Positions 12,316 through 23,438 of a DNA stretch of 64,000 nucleotides are shown one piece after another. The notes beneath the pieces are model-generated. The model was given only the letters and a program-made list of their open reading frames with translations. It made no database searches and was not told the DNA's origin. Position numbers and translations under genes: made by a program. Origin of the DNA: Allomyces macrogynus ATCC 38327 (taxonomy: Eukaryota; Blastocladiomycota; Blastocladiomycetes; Blastocladiales; Blastocladiaceae); assembly GCA_000151295.1 (NCBI GenBank), contig GG745344.1, positions 479,647-543,646 of the forward strand, written 5' to 3'. Each line of letters begins with the position of its first letter. Position 1 is the stretch's first letter.

Positions 12316-12751
12316 GCTGATCGCGCGACTTCCTCGTGCCGAATGAGCGTGGGGCTGCAAACATGACTCTTGGCGTGGTTGAGGTCGCAGCCCGCCACAG
12401 CCAGGTGCGGAACGTAAGCCGCTCGCCGTGTCCATTCTCGCGGGGCCAACTGTGCTGACAGCAGTTGCAGCCATTTGTTGAACGTCGTCGTGAACAGCTT
12501 GATCGCGCGGGTGTGGCCACGGCTTGTGGTGCCCGTGCGCTCTGATCAGCTCTAATTCAGTCATTCCACCTGACGGTGATCACCAAATCGTCTCGCGTCT
12601 CGCACCTCAAGGTCGCGTTTCGATTCTCGGCGCAGGCAGTTGCGGCCGAGCTGCTGTGACCCCTCGTCCGCGCCGCTTGCGGCTGTAAGCTAGACCCGCA
12701 CCGACACCCTCGATTCGCGGCAGAATCGCTGCTTTCGCTCGATTTGCAACC
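12316..12751. other. Divergent spacer between UGGT and IQUB
   Basis: A 436-nt shared upstream region. Frames crossing it are extensions of the flanking genes; no separate gene is seen. Confidence 0.45.
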
Positions 12752-15439
12752 ATGGACCTCGGCGCCAGCCAAGCCGGAGCCGATCCTGCGGCTGCGGCTG
12801 CGACTGCGGCCTTGAGCCAGTCCCCTTCCCGAGCCAACACCACCACGGGCACAGCGGCTGCAATGGACCCGAATGACGAGAATCAAGCTGAAGATGTCGA
12901 GACAAGGGCAGAAGACGACTTTGCCGACGCCCGCGCCGATGGCAACCTCCCCGACGGAGAACATGACGGGACAGTGCCAGAGCAGGACGACGAGAGCACG
13001 GGGAGCGACATGGAGAGTGTAGTGCTCGCAGCGTCGGGCAGCAAACTACCAGAACGGCCGTTTTCGCAAGCCGATTTGAGCGCTGGGACGACGAGCGCAG
13101 TGACTGGTCCGCTGGGCGCTCCGTCGCTCGACCAGCAGGCGCAGCATTTCGCTCGTGGAGACTTGACCTCCCCAAGCCGGCAGGCCCAAGCGCCGACCAG
13201 AAAACCGTACCTCGGTGGGTACCGGCACAAGAAAACGGGCGTCTTCTACCTCCATGCCGCGACGCAAACGACCACGGCCATGGAAAAACGCGCCATGGTA
13301 CCCTTATCGCGCCCCTGTTCCTGACAAGCGAGACAGGTTGCTTACATTTCATTCGAATCGAGCTAGCTCTGCGGTCCTCGGTTCCATCGCGACGTCCAAA
13401 CCATCTTCACGCGGCACCGGTTTTCGCAGTCAACGAGCGAAAACGGCACGCAAATGGTACGCACCACCACCACGACGTTGGTGCCTTCGCGCAGCACACC
13501 CTGGCTTACCCCTTTCCTCTTTACCAGAGCCGCGCCGACCTCTTCAAGTCAACCGAAAGCGACTACGTGATCCACTCGAAACGTTACAAGACGGCTGCCT
13601 TGCGGCACCACGAAATCGTCCAAGCAGTGCGTGCTCCCTTGCCCGATCTCCTTCCGTCGCTTGATCCCTCTGCTCACGCTCCGTTACCGCGCCAGGTCAT
13701 TGTCCTCCAGTGTTTCTTTCGCAAGGTCAAGGCCATCCGGCGCGTCCGGCACATTCGCACGCTGCGCGAGGAAAAGACTTGCGCCGACGAGCTCGCGCGG
13801 CAACGGCACCTCGAGCTCACGGAGCGGCAACGGCGCAAGGAGATTCAGCGTCGCGTACGGCCGCGCGCGCTCAAGGACTTTGCGCTACTATATAGCGGTC
13901 TCGAAAGTATGTCACTTCGAGCGCCCACTCTTCTCTCGTTCGAGTGAATTGAGCTCATTGATACGGTCGGATTCAGATTGGAGGAGCCAAGAGGCCAAGA
14001 AGATCCAATCGTCGGACCTGTCGGCCGAAGACAAGCAGCAGAAACTGGCCGAGTTGCTGAACCAGGAGGCGACGCTCATTCAGCAAATCGAGACGCTCAA
14101 GGTCGAAGCGCAAGAAGAAGCGCACGAGAAGGCGACCAACCGGTGGATCGACAAGGTACGCCCGGCATTTTGCTTTTTCTTTATTTTTTTTTTATCAGCA
14201 CACTCAACTCAGTGCCCTAATCCCCCGCTTTCATGCAGATGGCCGGCTCCAAGAAATGGCCGCTGAGAAAAGGCGGCCACGTTCTCGTCGACACGCCCAC
14301 GACTCTGCGCGCGCGCGAGCTGCGCGACTTGTACTACACGCTCGTCAGCACGCCCAACTCGGTCGATGCGCGGCTGCACATTTTGCTCCAGGTCAAGAAC
14401 GCCGTCAAGGAGCACGACTGCACGCTGTCGCAGGACCTGATCCAGCTCATCAACCGCGAGGGCGACCTGCTGTGCCGCGGGCGCGACGGCGATTGTCTCG
14501 ACGGGCTGCGGCAGCGCATCAATTTCCTGTTCCTGCAGTTTATCAGCGCGCCGGAGTTCAACCCGGAGGCTGCGCTCACGGCGAATGTCAGCTCGCAGAA
14601 GAAAGTGGTATGGATCGTCTTTTGGGCTCATTGCGCGTCTCGACACGACGGGTGGTCATTAACGCGTCCACGAGCAGGCCGCGCAAAAGTCAAGCCAGGC
14701 GCAATTCGTCTACGTCTGCAAGTCGTGCAACAAGTACCTGCCCAGCACGTCGTTCCACCTCTCGACGACGTCGGAGAACGTGGGCGTGTGCCATGCGTGC
14801 ATCGAGCAAAAGAACGCCGGGTCCAAGCGACAATGCACCGACGAGTACGTGCGCATGCTCGCAGCGATCCGGCTGTCCGAGGCCGCACTCACGCAAACGG
14901 CCGTCCCCGGCCACTTGCCGCCAACCATCGACGCCGACGCGATCCTGGCCGCGGCCGCGGGCCACGGCGGCACGTCCGTGTCTGCCACGACGGTACCCGC
15001 GCGCGTGCTCGTGTCACACTACATGACCGAGGACGACGTGGCCCACTTGGTCGAGGTCGTGTGGAATGGCCATAGCGCTGTGAGTGGGAACCGTGCAATG
15101 CACCAGCTGGTGCTCGTGCGGTGGGACCCGACCGCGCCACTCGCGCCGTGGAACGCGATCCTGTTGACGGCCGACGAGGCACATACGCACGCGACGGTAG
15201 ACCGGGCCAAATTGTACTCGCGCGAGTTTGTGACCAAAGTGCAGGCGCGGCTGGCGATGACGCGGAAGAAATGGGCACGGCTCGCAGGGCTCGAGGAGAC
15301 ACTCAATGGCGAGCCGCACGCGCGGTACGGGTTGCAGCTCAAGGACGTGGCCGTTCTCTGGTCTCAGTTTGGGATTGTGGACGAGCCGACGGAGGTGGGC
15401 GAGGTGCGCGCCGTGTCCAAGCCGTCCGTGGCGGTGTGA
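12752..15439 (+). CDS. IQUB: IQ and ubiquitin-like domain protein (flagellar radial spoke)
   Basis: IQUB is an axonemal protein tied to radial spoke 1 in animals. The N-terminal 150 residues are acidic and disordered, followed by the family motif YLGGYRHKKTGVFYLHA (about 13210-13260). Further exons give an IQ motif (VIVLQCFFRKVKAIRRVRHIR, about 13700-13760, listed in part), a long charged helix, and ALKDFALLYSGLE. The conserved C-terminal half has KKWPLRKGGHVLVDTP (14250), VKEHDCTLSQDLIQLINREGD, LFLQFISAPEFNPEAAL, a zinc-ribbon-like CKSCNKYLPSTSFH...CHAC pair, and LVLVRWDPTAPLAPWNAILL near the end. At least four introns. A start at 12866 (MDPNDENQ) is also possible. I do not see a clear ubiquitin-like fold in the short N-terminus, so that domain may be lost or unrecognisable. 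The 3' end meets the AKR pseudogene convergently. Confidence 0.9.
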
Positions 15440-16733
15440 GTGAGCGGTGGGGGGCTACTGGATACGTGCGACTTTGCACTGGTACTGTTGGTAATAAATA
15501 TTCTTGAAATAGATTGGCACCAAACAGCTTCTTTGGGGTCAAGGTAGCGAACGTGCTTGGTGCCCAATGTGGCCAAGCGCGCAAGATCGTCGGTGTCGAG
15601 CGGCACGCCCGGGTGGAGATTGGCGCAAAGACGCGCGGGGTTCGCGCTCTTGGGGATTACCTTGATTCCACGCTGAATGGACCACGAGAGGAGGACCTGC
15701 GCGGGCTCGGTGGCGTGCTTGGCCGCTATGGCAGTCACAACCGAATCTCGCAGCAAGACGGGCGTCGTGTCGTCCTCTACAGAAATAAGCGTGATGTAGC
15801 AGTCAGAACCGGCGGTCACGAAAAAACAAAAATCGCGATCGCAGCTTCAGATCACGTACTGAAAATCGAGCCAGGAGATCCCAACGGGCTGTACGCGACG
15901 ACCTCGATTCCATGCCGAGCGCAAAAGTCGACCAAATCGTCTTGGGGTAAATACGGGTGTAGCTTGACCGATACGACGGCAGGCTTGATCCTCGCCACTG
16001 ACAACACCTCAGCGATTATACTAACCGTGACGTTGCAGAGGCCCAGAAACCGCACTTTTCCTTGGTCAACGATGGCCTTTTTATCCAACGGGTAGACAGG
16101 GTAGATATCACAGCGCTGAAGCAAAGGGATGGAAGCAGCGGCAGTGCACGCACCTCCATCGCACGCCACGGATCAGCGAGCGCGACGTTCGTCGCCAAAC
16201 ACGGTCGGGCGGGCTCATCGGCAGTGTTCGTCTCGGCCCCTGCATACGGTTTCAGAATAGGCCAGTGAACGTAAAGCAGGTCGAGGTACGACAGTCCAAG
16301 CCGGGCGAGTGATTGCTCGACACAGAGCGGGACATGCTCTGGCACAAGAATGGACACCGTGAGCATGGAAATATGTTTGCAATGGCAAAGAGCACCTTCT
16401 TCACCCACCTGGTGCCATGAACGTCGCCCACAGCTTGGTCGCAATGAACAAATCCTTGCGCGACGGCCTTTGGGCCAACGAATCGGCTTGATCCTCGCTG
16501 AACGCAGACGCGCCTTCGTGCGAGCTTGCGCCGAACCACTCTTTCAGCGCCTTACCCGTCGCCTCCCCCGCAAACGTGTAGACTCATGCCATGCCGATGT
16601 GGCGGTAACCCAACTTGAGAGCGTGAAACACGGCGTCAGCCAGCTCATCAACGGACCGCCCGCCCCAGGTGCCGAGACTGACGGCAGGTAGCGTGATCTT
16701 GATGCCGAATTCCAAGCCGTTTTTCATTTGCAT
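15364..16733 (-). pseudogene. Aldo-keto reductase, apparently decayed
   Basis: The fragments follow the AKR fold in order: LPAVSLGTWGGRSVDELADAV (in part) near the start at 16733, GYRHIGMA, VYTFAGEATGKALKEW, DLFIATKLW, LGLSYLDLLYVHWP, KVRFLGLCNVT, LHPYLPQDDLVDFC, VAYSPLGSPG, and LLSWSIQRGIKVIPKSA. Between GYRHIGMA and VYTFAG there is an in-frame TGA at 16584-16586, inside the most conserved block, and the catalytic Asp usually found in HIDxA is Gly (HIGMA). The catalytic Tyr position (VYTF) is kept. Introns separate several blocks. The C-terminal frame runs on to 15364, overlapping the IQUB 3' end, where a normal AKR would stop soon after YLDPKE. A sequencing error or an odd intron could explain the stop, but two defects at one site favour decay. 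Confidence 0.6.
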
Positions 16734-16932
16734 CGCGCTGATGCAAGCTCCTCGACTCGCATGTGGGGAAGAGGTGGCGGATGCGCTTGGCGAACAGACG
16801 CGTCGACTTGCCTCGCAACTGGTCAAGTGACGTGGTCAACAACCTGCCGTGCCACTGTCGATCACTCATGACCAACCACCGCCAATATTGGCGATATTGA
16901 CAAGCACCGACAACACGACACAAGCGAACACG

Positions 16933-18203
16933 ATGGCCGGCAAAAAATCTCCCAGCAATAAATCAGCAAAGCGCAACTCGACTGCTGCATCCGCGACCGG
17001 ATCGGCCGTGCCCGCTGCCTGCGCCGAGCCCTTGACGAAACTTCATCAAGCGCTCCAAGTCAACCTCGACCTGATCCAAGCGCAACGCGGCGATCCGACG
17101 CTGGTTTTGCACGACTTTGACGAAGAGTTCTACTCCCAGCAGCTCAGTATGTCCACCTGCTCGCGGCGCCATTCGCGACCAACCTCGCAACTGACGACGC
17201 TGGACACCGACGATTAGCCGCGGTCGGCAAGCACATTCACCATGCGATTACCAAGTTTGTGCTCGTGCACAAGGAGGGCCCGGCCGCCGTCACCCACTCG
17301 GCATCGCTCACCGAATGCCGGTCGCTCGTGACGCTCGCGACGCAGCTGGCCGCACACGTGTCGACGCTCCCGCCCGCGCGCGGCACGACGCTCCGCAACT
17401 TGCACCTGACGACCGCGACCGAAATCCTGCTCGCGCTGCGCGCCATGGTCGCAAACGCACTGACCGCCGTGGGTGCGCCCGTGCCGTCGAGTACTGGCGA
17501 TACTGTGGCGCCGTCGGCGGCGGTGCCCAACGCGGACGCGGCGCTCGCGCAGTACCTTTTTGATACAGGGCTTGCGTGGAAGTGTGCCGAGACGCTGGAA
17601 AAACTGCCGAGGACGAACGCGGCAGCGGTGCGCGGCAAGTGGGTCGAGTTTGTGGGGCTGGCCAAGGACGTGGTTGCGGAAGTCAAGGAGTCGATTGAAG
17701 AGTACGAGGAGGGCCGTGACGATGAAGACGACGACGACTTTGATTCAGGCGAGGACGGATCGGACGACGCGCACGACGTGCCACCACCGGCGCCCGCCGA
17801 CGCTGACCACCGCGCCGCGGAGCTCACCCGAATGCGCGCGATCCTCAAGTTGCTGCAAGTCTCGACGGTGCTCGCGACGCGGATGAGCGCACTGCTCACG
17901 ACGGCGAACCGCGTGGACGGGCTCGACGCGCTGTCGTTGCAGTGTGCGGCGATGCAGATTGACATGGACGATTTGGGCGCAGCGTGTGCCGAGCCGCCAT
18001 TGCCGCCCGCACAGGATATCGCAAAACACGCAGACCGACTCTTCGCGGAGTGGCGCAAGATTGTGGCCGTGCACGACGGCGACAACCTCGCGTGGACGGA
18101 TGCGGCCGACGCGGTCACATGGGCCAAGCAGGCAGTGGTGCTGCTCGGCAAGGCGCACGAGGGCATGACGGCGCAGTTTCCGTTGACCTCCACCTTGCCG
18201 TGA
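16933..18203 (+). CDS. GCIP-family protein (cyclin-D1-binding protein 1-like)
   Basis: The protein resembles the GCIP/CCNDBP1 family of helical proteins. Exon 1 starts at 16933 (MAGKKSPSNKSAKRNST), carries a Lys/Ser-rich leader and the segment LTKLHQALQVNLDLIQ. A 71-nt intron (about 17149-17219, GTATGTCC to GATTAG) joins in frame to AVGKHIHHAITKFVLVHKEG. The second exon has the family-like TLRNLHLTTATEILLALRAM, a strongly acidic linker near 17700-17770, and helical segments to the C-terminus. No catalytic motif is expected. Its start faces the AKR pseudogene 200 nt away. The family call rests on overall pattern rather than a single motif. Confidence 0.65.
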
Positions 18204-18422
18204 TTGCTGGTTGCGAGGGGTCGGGGTAGAATACACGATGTTTTTGGCTCTCTGTTCCATCAACGGTGCCCCGCTTCGCCTGCTTTGTGCCGTCGACCCC
18301 CATTTGTCGTCAAACTCTATTTGTTTTTTGCGGTTGTGGTCTCAGCATAGTAGCAAAAGCAATGTGGTCACATATTCCGACACTCCCCCTGCATGAGCGA
18401 TTCTGCAAGCGAAAGAGCTTCC

Positions 18423-19422
18423 TCACGTCGACTTGGCGCCGCTGAACGGGCACCCGCCCGACGTGCCGGCCGGCCGAATAACACCCTTGACGTTGGCGCG
18501 CGCCTCAGCGATCTCCGAGCCGTCGTACGCGTAGTACTATACGAAGGAACCGTCAGTCGAATCCAAGAGCCGAAGCCGGCGAAGCGCACCTGCACAAACA
18601 AGTCGTTCTGAATCCAAAGCAGCTTATTGAACGCGAGCAGCGCCGCCTTCTTGCCCTCATTGTCGATCGGCAGGTCCATGATCGTACTGATCAAAATGTT
18701 CTCGACAAACCCCATGAGCGCGTTGATGTGAATGATCTCAACGTTGATGCCCGAACGCTTGCCCTTATTGTTGGTGTGAATCTACGTGTGATCACGCCGC
18801 GGATCAGAACGAAAACGCGTGTACGCGCGAGACGAGTCGGGATAGCAAACGTACTACGGCCACCCAGTCAATGTACTTGACGAAGGCCTCGTCAAACTCG
18901 GACGTGACGAGCTTGACGAGGTACCGCGAGAGCATTTCCTTGCGGAACTTGATCTGATCCGAGTCGCCCGACAGCGATGCGAGATCCTCTTCGAGATTGC
19001 CCTCGTAGCCCTCCATCTTCTTGATAAAATGCCGCTTGGTGATGTCGAAGCTGAACAGCTTCTCGTAAACTGGGCAGAAAGAGGACGGCGGCGGCAACGG
19101 TGCGTCAGACAAAGCGCCAGAGCGTTGCGACACGGCACGCGCACACTTGCCGTCGCGTCATGGCCACGTCGTCGTCGGCCGATCCGAAGTGCGTCCGATT
19201 CAAACGACGTCCGATCCAAACGACCACCGGATCCGTCACGCGGAAGCGTGCGTGCGTGCGATGCGTACCGGCATTGACGACGGTGGGCACGAGCGGCGCG
19301 AGCGCCGACGCGGCGCCCTTGATCGCGGCCTTGTCGGCGTCGCCAAAGTCGACAAACTGGGCCACGTAAGAGAACCGCGCCATCAGATCCGTGTAGAGCG
19401 CGCTGCGGTCAATGTGCTTCAT
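18423..19422 (-). CDS. Protoglobin (globin-sensor fold heme protein)
   Basis: Protoglobins are single-domain hemoproteins of the globin-coupled-sensor family. The start at 19422 gives MKHIDRSALYTDLMARFSYV and LAPLVPTVVNA; a spliced second exon gives VYEKLFSFDITKRHFIKKM, an acidic loop and MLSRYLVKLVTSEFDEAFVKY; a third gives IHTNNKGKRSGINVEIIHINAL and GFVENILISTIMDLP. The last exon is YYAYDGSEIAEARANVKGVI and ends at 18423 with a short Cys-containing tail. By alignment with archaeal protoglobin, the His of IHT (about 18780) is the likely proximal heme ligand. No signalling output domain is fused, so sensor, storage or NO/O2 chemistry all remain possible. Three introns of about 70-90 nt, all consistent in phase where I checked. 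Confidence 0.87.
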
Positions 19423-19426
19423 TTTC

Positions 19427-19447
19427 GGGTGCGGGTGCGGGTGCGGG
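19427..19447. repeat. GGGTGC hexanucleotide repeat next to protoglobin start
   Basis: About three and a half copies of a 6-nt unit lie immediately upstream of the protoglobin ATG (C-rich in the sense direction), so they would be in its 5' leader. Confidence 0.7.
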
Positions 19448-20050
19448 GTTCGAGGGCAGTAGGGTGCGTGCGAGCGAAGACGGGCGATGGGAAGACGCGG
19501 ATGGGCGAGCAAGCTCAATCTGAGAGTCCGGAGAGCGCGACGGGGGCCGGGCGTCATCGGTTTTAATAGGCGCCGCGAACCACGTCGGCGGCGCGTCGTG
19601 TGGGGCCCGCCCGGGTGCAGGGGAGGGTGCGGCTCATGGCGTGGGAGTGGGCTGACGCCGTGACGCGTAGACGATGCGACACGGGGCATTCCTGCTTCGA
19701 AATAAGGGGGGCACCAGGAGATTTGGGCGTTGATGAGGGCCGTGAGGGGACGATCTGCAAGGGTCGTGGGAAGCGTCTCCCATTGGGTCTCCTGACCGGT
19801 GGGAGACGGCCGGCCGCATAAACAACAACCTCTCGTGTCGACGCAGTGGAGAGTTAAGTGGGCGCTTGTCTTGACGCGAGGATACATAGGTTGGCGGTGC
19901 TGGCGACTTTGTCGTGGAGGACAAGACAGTTCAGCAAACGGTGACGGCTCCAACAACCCGGACTGCTGTGCAAGATTCATTTCGGGCTCTATGGAATTAA
20001 CGTGCGATCAAAAAAGATAAATGGAGAAGGAAACACTGCCGTTGGCCGAT
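19448..20050. other. Spacer upstream of protoglobin
   Basis: The open frame here is an upstream extension of protoglobin exon 1 and shows no conserved sequence. It should hold the protoglobin promoter and the FAHD1 3' end. Confidence 0.4.
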
Positions 20051-21000
20051 TTACAGTTCAGCGTCGACGTGGCGCCCGGCCACGTTCCATTCGCCGTGGA
20101 GCACTTGCTCGCCTTCCGACTCAATCGCGGCCTCGAGGTGGTCGCCCGGGCGAACGGGGCCAACGCCCTTGGGTGTGCCGGTCAGGATCACGTCGCCCTC
20201 CTCGAGGGTCATGATTTGCGACACGTGCGAGATCAAGCGCGGGATGCTAGTGTGATCGAGACGCGAGGTCAGAAAACGAGGCCGCTGAGTCAGAAAACGA
20301 GACCGCGGAGCAGAAATGAATTGGAAGCAACGACGCACCCGAAGATAAAGTCTTGCGTCGTGCCGTCCTGCTTGGTCTCGCCGTTGATCTTGAGCCACAG
20401 GCGCACGTTATGCGGATCCTTGATCGTCTCGGCCGAGACCATGTCGGTGATGGGCGTGAAGTCGTCGAATCCCTTGGCCACGGACCACGGGTGACCCGCC
20501 TTCTTGGCCGCGTTCTGCAGGTCGCGCGCCGTCATGTCAATGGCAAGTGTGTAGCCTAAAATCGTGGTCGCGCCTTGGTCAGTCGTGCGACCGAATGCGC
20601 ACTTTCTGATGAAAAATGAACGCGAACGCACCAGCGACGTGCTTCATGGCATCGGCTTCGGACACGCGGCGTGCCGTCTGGCCAATGACCACACCGAGCT
20701 CGACCTCGTGGTGCACGTCGCATTGGCTTGGGATCTCAATCGTCTTGCCGTTGACCGCGTACGACGACGTGGGCTTCAAGAAGAGCATGGGCTTGGAGGG
20801 CACGGCGTTGCCAAGCTCCTTGGCGTGGTCCCTGGTGCATGAACCAGTCCCCATTCAGTCATCGTCACTGGAAGAAGCTGCCGGGCACGGTTGCAGCAAG
20901 CCGGGCTGGTCGTGGACGGGAACTGGTTGAGGTCGATGCATACGCGAAGTTGCGGCCAATCGCGACAATCTTGCGGCCAACGGTGCGGAACGACGACATG
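20051..21000 (-). CDS. FAHD1: FAHD1-like acylpyruvase / oxaloacetate decarboxylase
   Basis: FAHD1 proteins are usually mitochondrial, Mg-dependent hydrolases that cleave acylpyruvates and decarboxylate oxaloacetate. Start at 21000: [19 protein letters not shown], spliced to [23 protein letters not shown] (in part). The metal-binding motif [11 protein letters not shown] is at about 20690-20725. Then follow [50 protein letters not shown], and the last exon with [30 protein letters not shown]. Order and spacing match human FAHD1 throughout. Three introns. No long targeting peptide is visible before the fold, so location is unclear. Confidence 0.93.
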
Positions 21001-21354
21001 GTGATGGTGCAATATTCTCTTTGCGGGGAGAGAGGCCGCTCGTGCTCGTGTTCGAAGAGTTTGGTGTTGACGGTCAACAACAGCCATGCTGGGGTCGCGG
21101 CCACAACACCGGATCAACAGCCGCACTTAACGTAACGTGGCGAACAGGAGCAACACAGGACCCTCCATTGCCACCTCGGGCAAAACGAAGCAAGACGGCC
21201 CCAAACCGAACCCATTCGATTGTGCTCGATTGCATAGGTCAGCCTCGACACTCTCTACCCTGAAGTCCTTGCGCGTGAGCGCTTGATCGTTACAAACAGA
21301 GACCAAAGCTGGCCGATGGTACTCTGATTACAATGAAAACACTCTTCACCCACT
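21001..21354. other. Spacer between FAHD1 and HutG
   Basis: A 354-nt spacer of somewhat lower GC, expected to carry the FAHD1 promoter and HutG 3' end. No gene seen. Confidence 0.45.
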
Positions 21355-22705
21355 TTACGGACGCTGGGCGAGACCCAAGCAAAAATAGTAGAACATCATG
21401 GCGACCAAGCGGCCCGTGCGGTACTCTTCGATGCGTGGGCTAAACTCGCTCAGGTCCACGAGCTTGACCTATGACGATGAAGCAATGAGGACCGGTCTGT
21501 ATTCGGAAACGAGGAAACGAGAACGAATGCCCGTAGATCGTACCGCGGGGTCCGCGCCGGCAATGAAGCAAATGTCGATGGCCTGGTCGGCGGTGATCCC
21601 CAGAGGCGACGCGCACGACACGCCCTATACCAATTGAATCGAACGCATTAGTCCGAAAAACAGAATCCAGCTGCAGCGGCTCGGACGCCGCGCGGATCAA
21701 CGTACAGGAGCATCAGCCGAGCGCACTGCGTCCAAATCAAACGACACGAAAATCGCGCGGTCCGGGTGCTCCTTTGCCGCGCGATCAATCAGCGCACGGA
21801 AGTGCTGCGCGAATGGCGACGTGCCCGCTTCCACACCCTGTCCACGCTCGTGCCGCATCACGTCCTTGAGCCACACAATTTCGGTCTGCGTCGGCACGTC
21901 CGCGTGCAACTTGCCGTCGCGGCTGTGGAGGTAGGCGACGTGTTCGGAAGAGCACTGGCTGCCCTGCGCAGCATACTCGATGAAATGGCCCTTGCGCGTT
22001 TGGAAGTCGCGGTCCTCGAGCAGTTGCCGGAACGGCGACCCGGAATGGACCTTACCCTCCTTGAGCCGGCGCACGTCAAAGTGCGCGTCAATGTTGATGA
22101 CGGTCAAGTGCGTTGAGGGCGAGAGCGTGTCGAGCAGGCCGCGCGCGTTCGGGTAGGACTGGTCGTTGCCACCACCAATCACAAACGGCACGAACCCGTT
22201 CTGGATCGCGTCGCGCACGCGCTGTCGGAGCATCGTGTGACCGTCTTCAAGGGACATGGTGTTGTTGTTGCCAACAAGACCGGCGTTGACGAGCTGGACG
22301 GTCGAGCTGGGGATAAAAATGCATGATCAGTTTGTCGTCGTGAGGAAACGTCGAAGGCTCTCGACTCGTCGACTTACCGCAAATCCACGTCGTATTCCGA
22401 GTTGACAATCGTGCCGACCTTGCGAATGTAGGTCAGCGCCATGTCGGGCCCGCTAGCAGCTCCAGGACGGCCGCCATTTCGCGCAACACCCTGAGTACTG
22501 TTGGCCAGTCTGTGTCTTAACCATGCTGGCTCGCTCGAATGAGGGCATTGTTGGTTGATCATGCCTGGTCAAACGGAAACCCGATAATGGCGGTGCGGTT
22601 CTTGGCTGTCGCGAGCTTGGGCAGGTCGGCCAGGCTCGTGCAGCTCGTCGCGTCGACGAGAATGTGGCCCATGCGCGGGTCGTCAGTCGGGAAGTTGGCA
22701 AACAT
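21355..22705 (-). CDS. hutG: Formimidoylglutamase (arginase/ureohydrolase superfamily)
   Basis: This enzyme would split N-formimino-L-glutamate into glutamate and formamide, the last step of histidine breakdown. Start at 22705: MFANFPTDDPRMGHILVDAT, then AIIGFPFD spliced to GVARNGGRPGAASGPD, the specificity signature of HutG proteins. Metal-binding blocks of the superfamily follow: VIGGGNDQSYPN, VINIDAHFDVR, SGSPFRQLLE, and VSFDLDAVRSADAPG (split by an intron near 21700). The end reads GVSCASPLGITADQAIDIC and EEYRTGRLVAMMFYYFCLG. In the first block the usual metal ligand His (GGGH) is Asn (GGGN). Five or so introns. It is divergent from histidine ammonia-lyase, which supports the pathway assignment. 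Alternative: another ureohydrolase, but the N-terminal signature argues against agmatinase or arginase. Confidence 0.9.
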
Positions 22706-23438
22706 GGTGGCGCTGATCTTTGGTTGCGTGCAGCTTGGCGTGCAGCCGGTAGAGAGGGTCGGTGCAGCTATATACTTGCCGATCGTGACCGAAAATTGCA
22801 AGCAGGCCAGCGAGCAAGAGAGCATGGGAGGGAGACTGGGGCCATCCATGATCAAATCGGCGTGAATGAGGGCAGGCCCACAAGACGCGTGCCACCACAG
22901 TGTTGTGCAGGCACTTTCCGCCACTGCAACAAGCATCCTCTGCTTCCGTGCGGCAAGCCTTCGGCCCGCGAAACGCGGGTTACGCGTGGTTACGCTGAGC
23001 TTCGCCGTTTCCCGCCGTGGTTTTTCCGCAGCGATGGCCTGCATCGACAAGAACAGCCGCTGTGAGACTCACGTGCTCTTGCAGCGGGCAAAGCCCACGC
23101 GTGTCGACGCCGACAACAGCGCCGCTGTTCTAGCCTTGATCTCGAACGTCTTGGCCAAAACGGCGCGCGCAACACCCACCACAACGTCCCGCTCAACCGT
23201 GCTACAAGCCAATTACCCGCCGTCCATTCTTCTGGGAGCCTGCGCTGGCCAAGACGTTCTTGCTCAGTCGGCCGACAGTCAACGTTATATAGAGCGCGCG
23301 GTGCCGCCCTCCATCGCCGTATTCTCTCTCCAGCGGCCAACTTCGCGACTCGGACCGCGCACTTGCCCTCCGACACTCTTGTCTGCAAGCTCCCTCCGCC
23401 CGCCCCGACCGACCCAAGCCGCTGCTGCTATTCCCACC
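22706..23438. promoter_or_regulatory. Shared upstream region of hutG and HAL
   Basis: These 733 nt lie between the starts of two divergent histidine-catabolic genes, so any common activator should bind here. I did not find a repeated motif that I could defend. Confidence 0.5.
23285..23292 (+). promoter_or_regulatory. Possible TATA box for HAL
   Basis: TTATATAG in otherwise GC-rich DNA lies about 147 nt upstream of the HAL start codon, followed by a C/T-rich leader. Position fits a fungal core promoter but no transcript data are available. Confidence 0.35.
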
